Notes: a model not told the origin generated them from the letters alone. DNA of 19,976 nt from JBDKGV01 sp039798005 (GCA_039798005.1 JBDKGV010000032.1:1-19976); one strand, 5' to 3'; counted from the stretch's first letter, positions 1-8,048 are shown. Made by a program: numbers and translations.

Positions 1-899
1 GTGCGCACTTGGCGCTCGTGCGAGATGTCGCAGGCAAAGGCGTGGACGCCGTCCAGGTGCTTGCCTTCGGACAGGAGCGCGCTCTTGCCGCCGGGGGCGC
101 AGCACATGTCCAGGAAGGTGTTCCCGGGCTGCAGGCGACTGGCCAAGGCAAGGGCGGCACAACCCGATGCCGGGTCTTGGAAGCTGAAAGCGCCTTGGGC
201 AAAGGCTTCGCTTGCCAGCAACTCCTGACGCGAGGCGTCCAGGCGAAGGAACCGGCCATCCAGGGCCTTGGACAGGATCTGTCCATCGGTCCAAGGCAGT
301 TCCGTGGAGACGCCGGGCTTCACGCGCACCCAGGCGGCAGGGGTGCGGTTGTTCGCGTCCAGCCATTCGACGGTGCGCTCCAGGCCCACGCGCTCAAGCC
401 AGCGGGTCACCAGCCATTCGGGGTGGGAGTGGCGGATCGACAGGGCCAGCGAATCGAGTTCGGTGGGGGTGTGCATGCCGTTTCCGAGGCAGCGGCGCAG
501 CACGGCGTTGACAAGTCCGGCAGAGCCCGAGCCTTCCAGGTTGCGGGCCAAGGTCACGGCCAGATCCACGGCGGCGTGGTCGGGCACGCGGTCCAGCATC
601 CAGACCTGCGCCAAGGCCATGCGCAAGATCCATCCCGCGCGGGCCCCCGGCCAATGGTTCATGTAGGCTTCGAGATTGTGGTCGAACAAACGCTTCCATC
701 GCAGGGTGGTGAGCGTGATCTCCAGGCACAGGCCGCGGTCGGCGGCACTGAGGGCCTGGCCGTGCTGTGCGATCCAGTCGCCGGCGAAATGGCCGCGATC
801 GGTCTGCAGGAGGGCATCCAAGGCAAGGTGGCGAGTGGCCAGTCCCGGTTTGTCCTGGGGCTGCTTGGTTGGAGGCGTCTGCGAAGGTGCTTCGTTCAT
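1..899 (-). CDS. rsmB: 16S rRNA m5C967 methyltransferase RsmB (3' end beyond window)
   Basis: Partial gene; its C-terminal end lies outside the window. The family methylates C967 of 16S rRNA in the cytoplasm using S-adenosylmethionine. Read on the minus strand, about 299 residues are visible without a stop. The first ~145 form a NusB-like RNA-binding domain, with motifs such as AADRGLCLE and the GLVNAVLRR signature typical of Fmu/Sun/RsmB proteins. The methyltransferase domain follows, and its SAM-binding motif I reads DMCCAPGGKS at about residues 264-273 (usual form DxCAAPGGKT). The catalytic cysteines further downstream are not visible. I chose the ATG at 899 because no other in-frame ATG, GTG or TTG lies in the roughly 60 bases upstream. 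It has no clear Shine-Dalgarno site. The gene diverges from recA across a 229-bp spacer. Confidence 0.9.
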   Translation of the reverse strand, partial: MNEAPSQTPPTKQPQDKPGLATRHLALDALLQTDRGHFAGDWIAQHGQALSAADRGLCLEITLTTLRWKRLFDHNLEAYMNHWPGARAGWILRMALAQVWMLDRVPDHAAVDLAVTLARNLEGSGSAGLVNAVLRRCLGNGMHTPTELDSLALSIRHSHPEWLVTRWLERVGLERTVEWLDANNRTPAAWVRVKPGVSTELPWTDGQILSKALDGRFLRLDASRQELLASEAFAQGAFSFQDPASGCAALALASRLQPGNTFLDMCCAPGGKSALLSEGKHLDGVHAFACDISHERQVR

Positions 900-956
900 C
901 GAAGAGGAATGTAGGTTGAGCGCGGTGGTGTGGATGCGGAGTGAATGCGAATTTGT

Positions 957-1012
957 TTGCGTGCTCAAAAAAACAATTGCCCCTTTGAGCAATTTTCGGT
1001 ATCTTGAATACA
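957..1012 (+). promoter_or_regulatory. recA promoter with a putative LexA (SOS) box
   Basis: A 14-bp imperfect palindrome TGCCCCTTTGAGCA (978-991, extended to TTG...CAA at 977-992) fits TGCNC-N4-GNGCA, the pattern I recall for the LexA box of Fibrobacter succinogenes. It overlaps a plausible -35 TTGCCC (977-982), which is 17 bases from a -10 TATCTT (1000-1005). A further TGCTC half-site is at 962-966, so TGCTCAAA (962-969) and TTTGAGCA (984-991) form an 8-bp inverted repeat. An operator over the -35 of recA is the usual arrangement for LexA repression. No lexA gene is visible in the window. Confidence 0.55.
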
Positions 1013-1128
1013 AGAACCCAGTCAGATGGGTCTTAGGGCTCTCCCGCCAGAACCAGCATCAGCTCTCGAAGCGCGAAACGCCAAAACACCAAATACGTAC
1101 CAGCAAGACACAGCGAAGCGGAGGACTC

Positions 1129-2223
1129 ATGTCGACCCAGACCAGCAAGAAGAAAGCCGACAAGGAAGCCGTGGTCATTCCCGGCCTGGACAAGGACAAG
1201 GAGCGCGCCTTGGCGACCGCTTTGGCCCAGATCGAGAAGAACTACGGCAAGGGCAGCATCATGACGCTGGGGTCGCAGTCCTTGGTGGACATCGCGGTGA
1301 TTCCCACCGGATGCATCCAGTTGGATGCCATCTTGGGCGTGGGCGGCTGGCCCAAGGGGCGTATCGTCGAGATCTACGGCCCCGAATCCTCGGGCAAGAC
1401 GACCTTGGCCATCCATGCCATTGCCCAGGCCCAGAAGGCCGGCGGCGTGGCTGCGTTCATTGACGCGGAACACGCCTTCGATGCGCAGTATGCGAAGAAG
1501 CTTGGGGTGGACATCGACAACCTGCTCGTCTCCCAGCCGGACACCGGTGAGCAGGCGTTGGACATCGCCGAGGCCTTGGTGCGCTCCGGTGCCGTGGACA
1601 TCTTGGTGATCGACTCGGTCGCGGCGCTTGTGCCCCAAGCCGAAATCAACGGCGAAATGGGTGACAGCCATGTGGGACTGCAGGCTCGACTCATGAGCCA
1701 GGCCCTGCGCAAGCTCACCGGTGTGCTCAACAAGAGCAACACCTGCATGATCTTCATCAACCAGTTGCGCATGAAGATCGGCGTGATGTTCGGCAACCCC
1801 GAGACGACCACGGGTGGCAATGCGCTCAAGTTCTACGCCTCGGTGCGTGTGGACATCCGTCGCGTGACCTCGATCAAGTCCGGTGACGAAGTGGTGGGCA
1901 ACCGCACCCGCGTCAAGGTGGTGAAGAACAAGGTCTCGGCCCCGTTCCGCCAGTGCGAATTCGACATCATGTACGGCGAAGGCGTGTCGCACTTCTCCTC
2001 GCTTCTGGATCTCGGCGTGGAGATGTCCTTGGTGCAGAAGAGCGGCTCGTGGTTCTCCTACGGACCCGAGCGCATCGGCCAAGGCCGCGATTCGGCGCTT
2101 GAGTTCCTCAAGCAGAATCCGACCGTCTGCAAGGAGCTGGAGACCAAGATCCGCGAGACGATGCGCGGTGACGACTACTCGGGTGTGCCGACCTCGGCAA
2201 GCGACGCCGCCGAAGAGGAATGA
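1129..2223 (+). CDS. recA: Recombinase RecA
   Basis: DNA-dependent ATPase that forms filaments on single-stranded DNA, drives strand exchange and triggers LexA self-cleavage. The protein has 364 residues (E. coli RecA 352), with about 18 extra lysine- and glutamate-rich residues at the N-terminus. Visible motifs are Walker A GPESSGKT at 84-91, the Walker-B stretch VDILVIDSVAAL, the loop-1 area QAEINGEMGDSHVGLQARLMSQALRKL (quoted in part: EMGDSHVGLQ), and loop 2 beginning FINQLRMKIGVMFGNPE. The acidic C-terminal tail ends DAAEEE, as in many RecAs. The ATG at 1129 is supported by GGAGGA at 1120-1125. The frame stays open upstream to about 676, but that stretch contains the promoter and is not family-like. 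The gene is monocistronic and ends at a strong terminator. Confidence 0.98.
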   Translation: MSTQTSKKKADKEAVVIPGLDKDKERALATALAQIEKNYGKGSIMTLGSQSLVDIAVIPTGCIQLDAILGVGGWPKGRIVEIYGPESSGKTTLAIHAIAQAQKAGGVAAFIDAEHAFDAQYAKKLGVDIDNLLVSQPDTGEQALDIAEALVRSGAVDILVIDSVAALVPQAEINGEMGDSHVGLQARLMSQALRKLTGVLNKSNTCMIFINQLRMKIGVMFGNPETTTGGNALKFYASVRVDIRRVTSIKSGDEVVGNRTRVKVVKNKVSAPFRQCEFDIMYGEGVSHFSSLLDLGVEMSLVQKSGSWFSYGPERIGQGRDSALEFLKQNPTVCKELETKIRETMRGDDYSGVPTSASDAAEEE

Positions 2224-2230
2224 ACAAAGA

Positions 2231-2262
2231 ACGGCCCTCGGAACTTCCGGGGGCCGTTTTTC
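2231..2262 (+). terminator. Rho-independent terminator of recA
   Basis: ACGGCCCTCGGA (2231-2242) pairs with TCCGGGGGCCGT (2246-2257), a 12-bp stem with one G-T wobble and a 3-base loop, followed by a run of five T (2257-2261). It begins 7 bases after the recA stop. The opposite strand carries TTCTTTGTT after the stem, so it may also stop transcription of the converging methyltransferase operon, less strongly. Confidence 0.9.
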
Positions 2263-2325
2263 ATTGAGGATCGATCGCGCTCAGCTTGAGATCGGCGCCG
2301 ATGCCTCGACCGCGGTATGTTCAGT

Positions 2326-3081
2326 TCAGAGCTTGCGGCACAGGACGTGGACGCGCTCGCTGTTCTGGCGCGAGGGGTCGAGCGTGAAGCCGTCCCAATT
2401 GCCCAACCACTTGAAGCCGGCCTTCTTCGCCAGTCGCTTGAAAAGCGACATGGGCCACATGCGCTGCATGTGATGCTCCTGCTCGCGCTGGAAGCGGCCA
2501 TCGAGGTCGGGCAGGAAGAAGGTGAAGGAATTGTGTTGGATCCGCAAGGTCGGGTCCCAGCTCGATTCGCGGATGATGTGCGCCCCTTGGTGCAGCTCGT
2601 GAGTCGTGAACTCGCGGAAATAGCGGGCGCTGTTGAGCGTGGTCACAAAGTCGAACAGGAGCGTGCCGTCCTGCTTCAGGACGCGGGCGGCTTCTTGGAA
2701 ATAGCGTTCCAAGGCGGCGTGGTCCAAGCAGTAGTTGATGGCGTCGTACAGGCACACCAACGCGTCGAAGGACTGGGCACGAAAGGGAAGGTGGCCGAAA
2801 TCAGCTGTGATCCGCGGGGGCAGGGGATTGCGCTGAAGAGGATTCAGGGAGGCCGCGTTGAGCATCTCCCAAGACAAGTCGCTATGGACCCACGTGCGCC
2901 CCTTGCGCTTGAGGAAAGGGGCCATGGCCAAGGTGCCTGCGGCGGTCTCCAGAACCTTGCGCGGCGAGATCGCATTGAACTGCCACAGACGAGCGACATG
3001 GGCGGCCCACTCCGGATAATCCACGTGGGCCATCACATCGTCGTACCACGGAGCCAAGGCTCCGTAGGGGTGGTCGCTCAC
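2326..3081 (-). CDS. Class I SAM-dependent methyltransferase, substrate unknown
   Basis: A 251-residue protein with a Rossmann-type methyltransferase fold. A motif-I-like segment VLETAAGTLAMAPFL (43-57) replaces the usual ExGxGxG and is followed by the acidic HSDLSWEML (66-74). ADFGHLPF (93-100) and the motif DALVCLYDAINY (106-117) are typical of the small-molecule methyltransferase group. The substrate cannot be read from the sequence. I chose the GTG start at 3081 because its first bases overlap the TGA of the upstream SurA-like gene (GTGA), matching the coupling style of this operon. The family-like sequence begins right there (SDHPYGALAPWYDDVM). It is the last gene of a three-gene minus-strand operon with two foldases. 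Co-expression suggests an envelope-related or housekeeping role, but that is only inference. Confidence 0.8.
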   Translation of the reverse strand: MSDHPYGALAPWYDDVMAHVDYPEWAAHVARLWQFNAISPRKVLETAAGTLAMAPFLKRKGRTWVHSDLSWEMLNAASLNPLQRNPLPPRITADFGHLPFRAQSFDALVCLYDAINYCLDHAALERYFQEAARVLKQDGTLLFDFVTTLNSARYFREFTTHELHQGAHIIRESSWDPTLRIQHNSFTFFLPDLDGRFQREQEHHMQRMWPMSLFKRLAKKAGFKWLGNWDGFTLDPSRQNSERVHVLCRKL

Positions 3082-4373
3082 AGCTTGCTGATGGCCTTGC
3101 CGTCCATCCGGCGCTCGATGTTCATCTCGGTGCGCCAGCGCTTGAGGAAGACTTCCAGCTTGCGCTGGGAAAGGATGGTCTGGGCGAATCCTTGGAGCTG
3201 GATGAAGTCCTCGGCGATGTTCATCTTGCGCTCTTGGGCGCGGGCCTCGATGCGGAAGAGGTACCAAGAATCGCCCAAGAGCTGGGGCTCGCTGATGCCG
3301 CCGTCCGGGATCGCCGTCAAGATGGACTTGAACGGGTCCTTGAGCTTGTCCATCGGGAACCAGCCCAAATGGCCACCAAAGGCGGCGGAGGCGCGGTCGG
3401 CGGAATATTTCTGGGCCATGTCGCCGAACTTGGCGGTGTCGTTGCGAGCCACCAGACGCAGCGAGTCGGCAAGCGCCTTGATGCGAGCGGCATCCAGCGA
3501 GTCCGGCTGGACCAGGCGCAGGATGTGCCGTGTGCGGAATTCGTTGTCCTTCTTCTGGATCAACTGGACAACGTGCCAGCCGAAACGGGAACGGACCGGA
3601 GCCATGGTGTACTGGCCGGCATCCAAGGCAAGAGCCGCCTTTTCATAGACGGGATCCAGTTCGCCGCGCTTGAAGTAGCCGATGTCGCCTTTGGTGGAAT
3701 CGGCATTGGGCTCTTGGGACCACTTGGCGGCCAGCGCCTCGAACGATTCGCCCTTCTTGAGCTTCTCGACCAGAGCTGCGGCCTCGGCGCGTGCGGAGCT
3801 GTCGCGCGATGCCGGAGCCTCCAGCTTGAGCTGGATCTGTCCGACCTTGACCTGGTTGGACAGGTCGGGAAGGGAGTCCTTGTATTCCTTGTAGAAGAGT
3901 TCGACCTCTTCCCGGGTGGCTTGGATGCGGCCCACATACTTGTCGCGGACCTTGGTGCGGGTGCGATCGTCGCGGACTTGGCGAAGAATGCGCAGGCGCA
4001 TGTCGCTGGGTTGCAGCCCCAGGTGGGTCTGCAGGTTCTGCCGGAACGCCTCCTCGCCGCCGAACTGGCCCTGCATCTGCAAAAGCTGGTTCTCGACATC
4101 ACCGGCAAGGTCGGCGTCATTGACGAACAGAGTGTCGCGCTTGGCTTTTTCCAGCAGGATCTTGTCGTCGATCATCTGGCTCAGCAGACGCTCGCAACGG
4201 TCCTCGAAGCTCAAGCGGGCCAGTGCCGGATTGGATTCCATGGACTGGGCGGCTTCGCGCACCTCGGAGGCCAGAACAACGTGCTCACCGATGACGGCCG
4301 CGACGCGGTCTTTGGGGGGCAGAGCCAAGGCGGAGGCCGCCAAGGCCGCCACAGGGAGGAAATGTTTCATCAT
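3078..4373 (-). CDS. SurA-like periplasmic peptidyl-prolyl isomerase/chaperone with two PpiC domains
   Basis: Predicted exported parvulin-type foldase of 431 residues, close to SurA (E. coli 428). It has an N-terminal signal peptide (about residues 1-18, MMKHFLPVAALAASALAL), then a SurA_N-like helical chaperone region (22-165, opening with DRVAAVIGEHVVLASEV). Two PpiC/parvulin domains follow at about 175-275 and 280-378, with FGWHVVQLI and the pattern GGHLGWFP. A C-terminal helix follows. SurA family members chaperone unfolded outer-membrane proteins in the periplasm. The start overlaps the stop of the upstream lipoprotein gene (ATGA at 4373-4370). A second ATG directly follows, so the true start could be one codon later. 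No Shine-Dalgarno is seen, so translation probably depends on coupling. Its stop overlaps the GTG of the methyltransferase. Confidence 0.9.
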   Translation of the reverse strand: MMKHFLPVAALAASALALPPKDRVAAVIGEHVVLASEVREAAQSMESNPALARLSFEDRCERLLSQMIDDKILLEKAKRDTLFVNDADLAGDVENQLLQMQGQFGGEEAFRQNLQTHLGLQPSDMRLRILRQVRDDRTRTKVRDKYVGRIQATREEVELFYKEYKDSLPDLSNQVKVGQIQLKLEAPASRDSSARAEAAALVEKLKKGESFEALAAKWSQEPNADSTKGDIGYFKRGELDPVYEKAALALDAGQYTMAPVRSRFGWHVVQLIQKKDNEFRTRHILRLVQPDSLDAARIKALADSLRLVARNDTAKFGDMAQKYSADRASAAFGGHLGWFPMDKLKDPFKSILTAIPDGGISEPQLLGDSWYLFRIEARAQERKMNIAEDFIQLQGFAQTILSQRKLEVFLKRWRTEMNIERRMDGKAISKL

Positions 4374-5230
4374 TTGCCGTTTTTCTGGAGGGTGTCGGAG
4401 GAAGGCTTGCCCGGGAGGCGCTCTTCCCAAATCTGGATCTTGCGATTGCGCCGCAGTTCTGCGACCCAATTCTGCAGGCGTTTGCGCCGTTCGTCCTCGC
4501 GCAGGCGGATCACGATGGCGTCCTGCACCGTGGCCAACGGTCGCACCGATCCGGCCGAGGCACGGGAAAGCAGGTGGTAAATGTGCCATCCGTCGGCGTC
4601 TTGGGTGGGCGCGCTGATCTCGCCTTCCTTGAGGGCGAAGACCGCGTCGGCAACACCACCGGGCAACTCGCCTCGGCGGAACAGGCGCGTGGCTTGAGGA
4701 TTGCGGGCAAGGTCCGGATCGAGCCTTGAGGCCTCTTCGGAGAAATTTGCCGGAGTGAGACGGGAGCGCAATGCGGTGGCGCTTGCCTGGTCCGGCAAGC
4801 GGATTTGCATGAAGGAAACCTCGGGCTCGCGGCGCAGGAATTCCTCCTGGTGCACCTCGAAGTAGTGGCGGATGTCTCCATCGGCAGGATCCGGGAGCGA
4901 GTCGAAGACCCGGCTGACCAGGATCTGGGCCAGCAGTTCGTCGCGTTGCTCGTCAAGCAGGCGCTTGACTTCCGCATCCTTGTGCAGCGAGCGGTTCTGG
5001 GCCTCGTCGGCCAAGATGCGGGTCTGGATCCAGCGGCGGGTGATGTCGAGGTAGCTCTCGCGGGTGGCAAAGCGCGACAACTCCGGAGGGATGAGAGCTT
5101 CCAGCTCCTGCCGGGTCAGGCTTGAATTTCCCACCTTGGCAACGACATCGCCCTTCTCACGGGAGCAACCCGCAAGAATCAGGCACAGTCCAGACAACCC
5201 GGAGCATAGGAAGGAGCGCATCGCATTCAT
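4370..5230 (-). CDS. PpiC-type peptidyl-prolyl isomerase lipoprotein (PrsA/PpiC-like)
   Basis: Predicted membrane-anchored foldase of 286 residues. The signal sequence ends in the lipobox LILAGC, with the lipidated cysteine at residue 22. A SurA_N/PrsA-like helical region follows (about 28-130), then one parvulin domain (135-222) containing VSFMQIRL, RRGELPGGVADAVFALKEGEIS (partly quoted) and GWHIYHLL, and finally a basic, charged C-terminal helix. PrsA-like lipoproteins assist folding of exported proteins. The start is uncertain: ATG at 5230 gives MNAMRSF, ATG at 5221 gives a more compact lipoprotein signal (MRSFLCSGL), and a GTG at 5257 is also in frame. None has a clear ribosome-binding site. 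It is first in the operon and coupled by ATGA to the SurA-like gene. The two foldases probably act on overlapping envelope clients. Confidence 0.87.
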   Translation of the reverse strand: MNAMRSFLCSGLSGLCLILAGCSREKGDVVAKVGNSSLTRQELEALIPPELSRFATRESYLDITRRWIQTRILADEAQNRSLHKDAEVKRLLDEQRDELLAQILVSRVFDSLPDPADGDIRHYFEVHQEEFLRREPEVSFMQIRLPDQASATALRSRLTPANFSEEASRLDPDLARNPQATRLFRRGELPGGVADAVFALKEGEISAPTQDADGWHIYHLLSRASAGSVRPLATVQDAIVIRLREDERRKRLQNWVAELRRNRKIQIWEERLPGKPSSDTLQKNGK

Positions 5231-5250
5231 CGCGTTGTGAAGATAGGAAG

Positions 5251-5314
5251 TGAACACGGTGCGGATCCCGGAATTGCAAAAGCCGTGTTCAAACTCATCA
5301 AGTTGTGGTACAAT
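5251..5314. promoter_or_regulatory. Divergent promoter region with a 9-bp inverted repeat
   Basis: The rightward promoter has an extended -10, TGG-TACAAT, with the hexamer at 5309-5314 and only a weak -35 (TGTTCA, 5286-5291). The leftward promoter reads TTGATG (complement of 5296-5301), a 17-base spacer, then TGCAAT (complement of 5273-5278). A perfect inverted repeat, TGAACACGG (5251-5259) and CCGTGTTCA (5283-5291), flanks the leftward -10 and covers the rightward -35. Its half-site centres are 32 bp apart, near three helical turns. A regulator bound here could affect both directions. The promoters are pattern matches only. Confidence 0.4.
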
Positions 5315-5361
5315 AAGGCTTTACACGGATATGAACGTTGCCTACCTATCCCTGAGAGAAC

Positions 5362-6621
5362 ATGTCTTCACGTCACTTGCGCCTCTGGATCATGCCCACA
5401 CAACTTGGATCGCTGACCTCGACTGTCGCGGCCAAGGCTCTGCGTGGCTTCAATCGGCGCAATCCTGGTGTGGACCTGGAAATTCGCGTGGTGCCTTGGA
5501 GCATCGCTTGGCGTGAGATCCTCAAGGCGCTCAAGCGCGGGGAGCCCCCGGATGTCCTGCAGGTCGGGACGACGTGGATGGGCACCCTTTCGCATCTTGG
5601 ATTTTTGGACGAGGTGCCGGATTGGGTCGAGGAAAGGCCTTGCTTGGCTCCTTGGCTTGATCAGGCGGTGCAGTTCGGCGGGACGCGCCTTGGGGTGCCT
5701 TGGGTCGCGGAATGCAGTGGACTGATCGCACGCCAGGACATGCTGACCCGATTCAATGCCACGCCTGAAGATGTGGCGACATGGGACGGGTTCCTTGCCC
5801 TCTGTCATCGAATCGCGGAAGGGGCGCGTCGCGATGCCATCGATCCGCTTCACCCCTTGCCGGTGGGAATCACCTGCCGTCCGGAACCGGTGACCCTGCA
5901 CAATCTCGCGTCTTGGCTCTGGGCCGGCGGTTGGGATCTCGGGCAACTGCTCGATGGATCCTCGCCGATTCTCTCCCACGAAAGTGCACGACCCGGTTTT
6001 GAGATCCTGAGCCATCTGCTCAAGGTCAACCGCACCGACAACGACATGGGGGCCATCCAGCCCTACCGTCTGTCCCAGGACTTCTACGAGGAAGGTCGCT
6101 TCGTCTTCCTGATCGGCCATTCGTGGAAGATCGTGAAGGGACTTCTCGACCCGGCCACCTCCAAGGATCTGCGCTGGCCCATCACTTACCTGCCGATTCC
6201 GGCGGGGCCTGCCGGTTCGGTGCAGCGCGGTGGCGGATCCGCCTTGGTGGTCCCGCGCCGGTCGCAGCAGACCGACGCCGCGTGGACCTTGGTCAGACAC
6301 ATGATCTCCGACGAGTTCATGATGGAATGGACCCAAGCCTCCGGTGATCTTCCGGCCCACGAGTGCGGCTTTTGGGATGACCAGGAACGGCGCTCCGCCT
6401 TGGCCCCCCTGCTTGCCGGCATCCGGTCGGCTCGCATCTATCCGGCGCACCCGATGTGGGCGACCATCGAATCGCTCTTGGGCAAAGGGCTGTCCGACAT
6501 CCTGTGGAGCATCTTGGCGGGCGAGAGCATCGATGACCGCACCCAAGACCTTGCGCGCAGCGTGGATGCCGAACTCAATGCGCTTTTGCGCATGGGTTGG
6601 GATCTGGGAGATGTGCGATGA
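5362..6621 (+). CDS. Family-1 extracellular solute-binding-protein homologue lacking a signal peptide
   Basis: A 419-residue protein with the look of ABC sugar-binding proteins (SBP_bac_1): the opening strand LRLWIMPTQLG, then FNRRNPGVDLEIRVVPWSIAW, and GEPPDVLQVGTTWMGTLSHLGFLDEV (each quoted in part), plus a later aromatic-rich WLWAGGWDLGQLL and GGGSALVVPRRSQQ. Family members normally bind sugars in the periplasm. This one begins directly at the first beta strand, and an in-frame TGA lies 9 bases upstream of the ATG (5353-5355). No upstream extension can therefore supply a secretion signal, and I infer a cytosolic location. A weak GAGAG precedes the ATG. Its stop overlaps the start of a diguanylate cyclase gene (ATGA), with no ABC permease nearby. 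That suggests a sensory rather than a transport role. Ligand unknown. Confidence 0.82.
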   Translation: MSSRHLRLWIMPTQLGSLTSTVAAKALRGFNRRNPGVDLEIRVVPWSIAWREILKALKRGEPPDVLQVGTTWMGTLSHLGFLDEVPDWVEERPCLAPWLDQAVQFGGTRLGVPWVAECSGLIARQDMLTRFNATPEDVATWDGFLALCHRIAEGARRDAIDPLHPLPVGITCRPEPVTLHNLASWLWAGGWDLGQLLDGSSPILSHESARPGFEILSHLLKVNRTDNDMGAIQPYRLSQDFYEEGRFVFLIGHSWKIVKGLLDPATSKDLRWPITYLPIPAGPAGSVQRGGGSALVVPRRSQQTDAAWTLVRHMISDEFMMEWTQASGDLPAHECGFWDDQERRSALAPLLAGIRSARIYPAHPMWATIESLLGKGLSDILWSILAGESIDDRTQDLARSVDAELNALLRMGWDLGDVR

Positions 6622-8048
6622 AACGCCTTGCCGAAGTGGATCTCGGACGGGTCGGCACCATGGCCGCCTTGCGGCTGTGCACGCCCGACACCAGCTACCG
6701 CATCTTCCAGGTGGCGGGTCTGGAGATCCACAAGGGGATGGCCGGGGCCGTCGAGCAGGTGCGCATCTACCTCAAGAATTCCGAGGGCGTGCTTTGTGAA
6801 GAAGCCTTGGTCGATCGCCAGGGTGGCATGGAGGGAAGCGACATCATTCCCCTCTACCAGCTTGCGCCCGAACTTGTGAAAAGCCACCAAGTCTGGCAGC
6901 ACGGGCTTGGCAACCAGTATGAGGTGCTGGTCCCTCTGGTGTCCCAAGGGGAGCTGGTGGGTTTGGTCGCCTTGGTCAGCTTCCAGTCGTTTCCCGACGA
7001 GGTGTTGGAACTTTTGCCTCAGTTCGCCCAAGGTCTCGTAGTGGGCGTGGTGCTTGTCCTGCGCTCGCGCGAAGCGGAACGCTCCGAAAGCCTGCTGCGG
7101 GCGGCGACCACCACGGCCCGCGCGCTCCAGTCCGCCTCCGGTGCGGAAACGCTCCTTGGCAACTTCGCCGTGATGGCGGTGGAGGAAATGGGCTTCGACC
7201 GGGCGACGTTCCTGGTGCTCGGGGACGACGGAAAAAATGTCCGCAAGGCCATCTGTGCCCGGGCCGGGAGCGGGCTTGTCGAGCTGACGACGGTTCCCGA
7301 CTTCCCCGATCTCGACACGCCCGCGAAAGACCACTTGCCGGGATTGTGGATTCCCATGCGTGTCGGTGCGCGACTGCTCGGTGCGCTGTTCGTGGACAAC
7401 CTCTATTCCGTGGAGCCCTTGCCCGAGGACGCCGTTCAGGTGCTCTCGGACCTTTCGGGTCAGGCCGCGCTTGCCTTGGAAAACTCGCGCCTGATCGATC
7501 GGCTGCGGGAGGCTGCCCTGCGCGACGATCTGACCGGACTCTACCGACCGAACTATTTCAACGAGCGAGCCTCGGAGGAATTGGCGAACTGCCTGCGCCG
7601 AGGGGACTCCACCGGCCTTTTGATGCTCGACTTGGACCGCTTCAAGGAGATCAACGACACGTGGGGGCATCCGGTGGGCGATCAGGTCCTGATCCGGGTG
7701 GCCGAGCGCATGCGCACTTGCCTGCGGGTGGGCGATATCGCCTGCCGCAAAGGTGGCGATGAGTTCATCATCCTGGTGCCCGGATTGAATGCGGAGCGAG
7801 GCAGACGGCTGGCTGAACGCCTGCTTGAGGATGTCTGGAACAATCCGGTGGAATTGTCGGGTGGCCGCGCCATTCGTATATCGCTCTCCGTGGGGGTCGC
7901 TTTGTTCCCCGATCACGGAGACAACTGGATGGATTTCTGGCAACATGCGGACGATGCCCTGTACCAAGCCAAGACCGCCGGTCGCAGCAGGTATGCCCTG
8001 TGGGGCGAGGAGGTCTCGCTGGTCTCCCACTCGCCGGTTCAGGGATGA
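6618..8048 (+). CDS. Diguanylate cyclase with two GAF-like domains
   Basis: Predicted cytosolic c-di-GMP synthase of 476 residues. A degenerate GAF-like region spans about 1-145, containing YEVLVPLVSQGELVGLVALV (20 residues). A clearer GAF domain spans about 165-295, with LWIPMRVGARLLGALFVDN and ending in the helix ALALENSRLIDRL. The GGDEF domain (about 305-460) opens with DDLTGLYRPNYF. The catalytic motif GGDEF is intact at 379-383, and the inhibitory RxxD site (RVGD, 370-373) sits exactly five residues before it. So the enzyme should be active and product-inhibited. There is no transmembrane segment or EAL domain. It is coupled by ATGA to the solute-binding homologue upstream and by ATGA to the hydrolase gene downstream. 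The GAF domains or the neighbouring binding protein may supply the input signal. Confidence 0.93.
   Translation: MKRLAEVDLGRVGTMAALRLCTPDTSYRIFQVAGLEIHKGMAGAVEQVRIYLKNSEGVLCEEALVDRQGGMEGSDIIPLYQLAPELVKSHQVWQHGLGNQYEVLVPLVSQGELVGLVALVSFQSFPDEVLELLPQFAQGLVVGVVLVLRSREAERSESLLRAATTTARALQSASGAETLLGNFAVMAVEEMGFDRATFLVLGDDGKNVRKAICARAGSGLVELTTVPDFPDLDTPAKDHLPGLWIPMRVGARLLGALFVDNLYSVEPLPEDAVQVLSDLSGQAALALENSRLIDRLREAALRDDLTGLYRPNYFNERASEELANCLRRGDSTGLLMLDLDRFKEINDTWGHPVGDQVLIRVAERMRTCLRVGDIACRKGGDEFIILVPGLNAERGRRLAERLLEDVWNNPVELSGGRAIRISLSVGVALFPDHGDNWMDFWQHADDALYQAKTAGRSRYALWGEEVSLVSHSPVQG

Noticed and set aside
676..1128. In-frame upstream extension of recA by about 150 codons
   Set aside because: The segment overlaps rsmB on the other strand and includes the promoter and LexA-like box. 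GGAGGA and the family N-terminus place the start at 1129.
3192..4580. A 462-codon plus-strand frame over the SurA-like gene
   Set aside because: The minus strand carries a signal peptide and two parvulin domains; the plus translation shows no domain and no ribosome-binding site.
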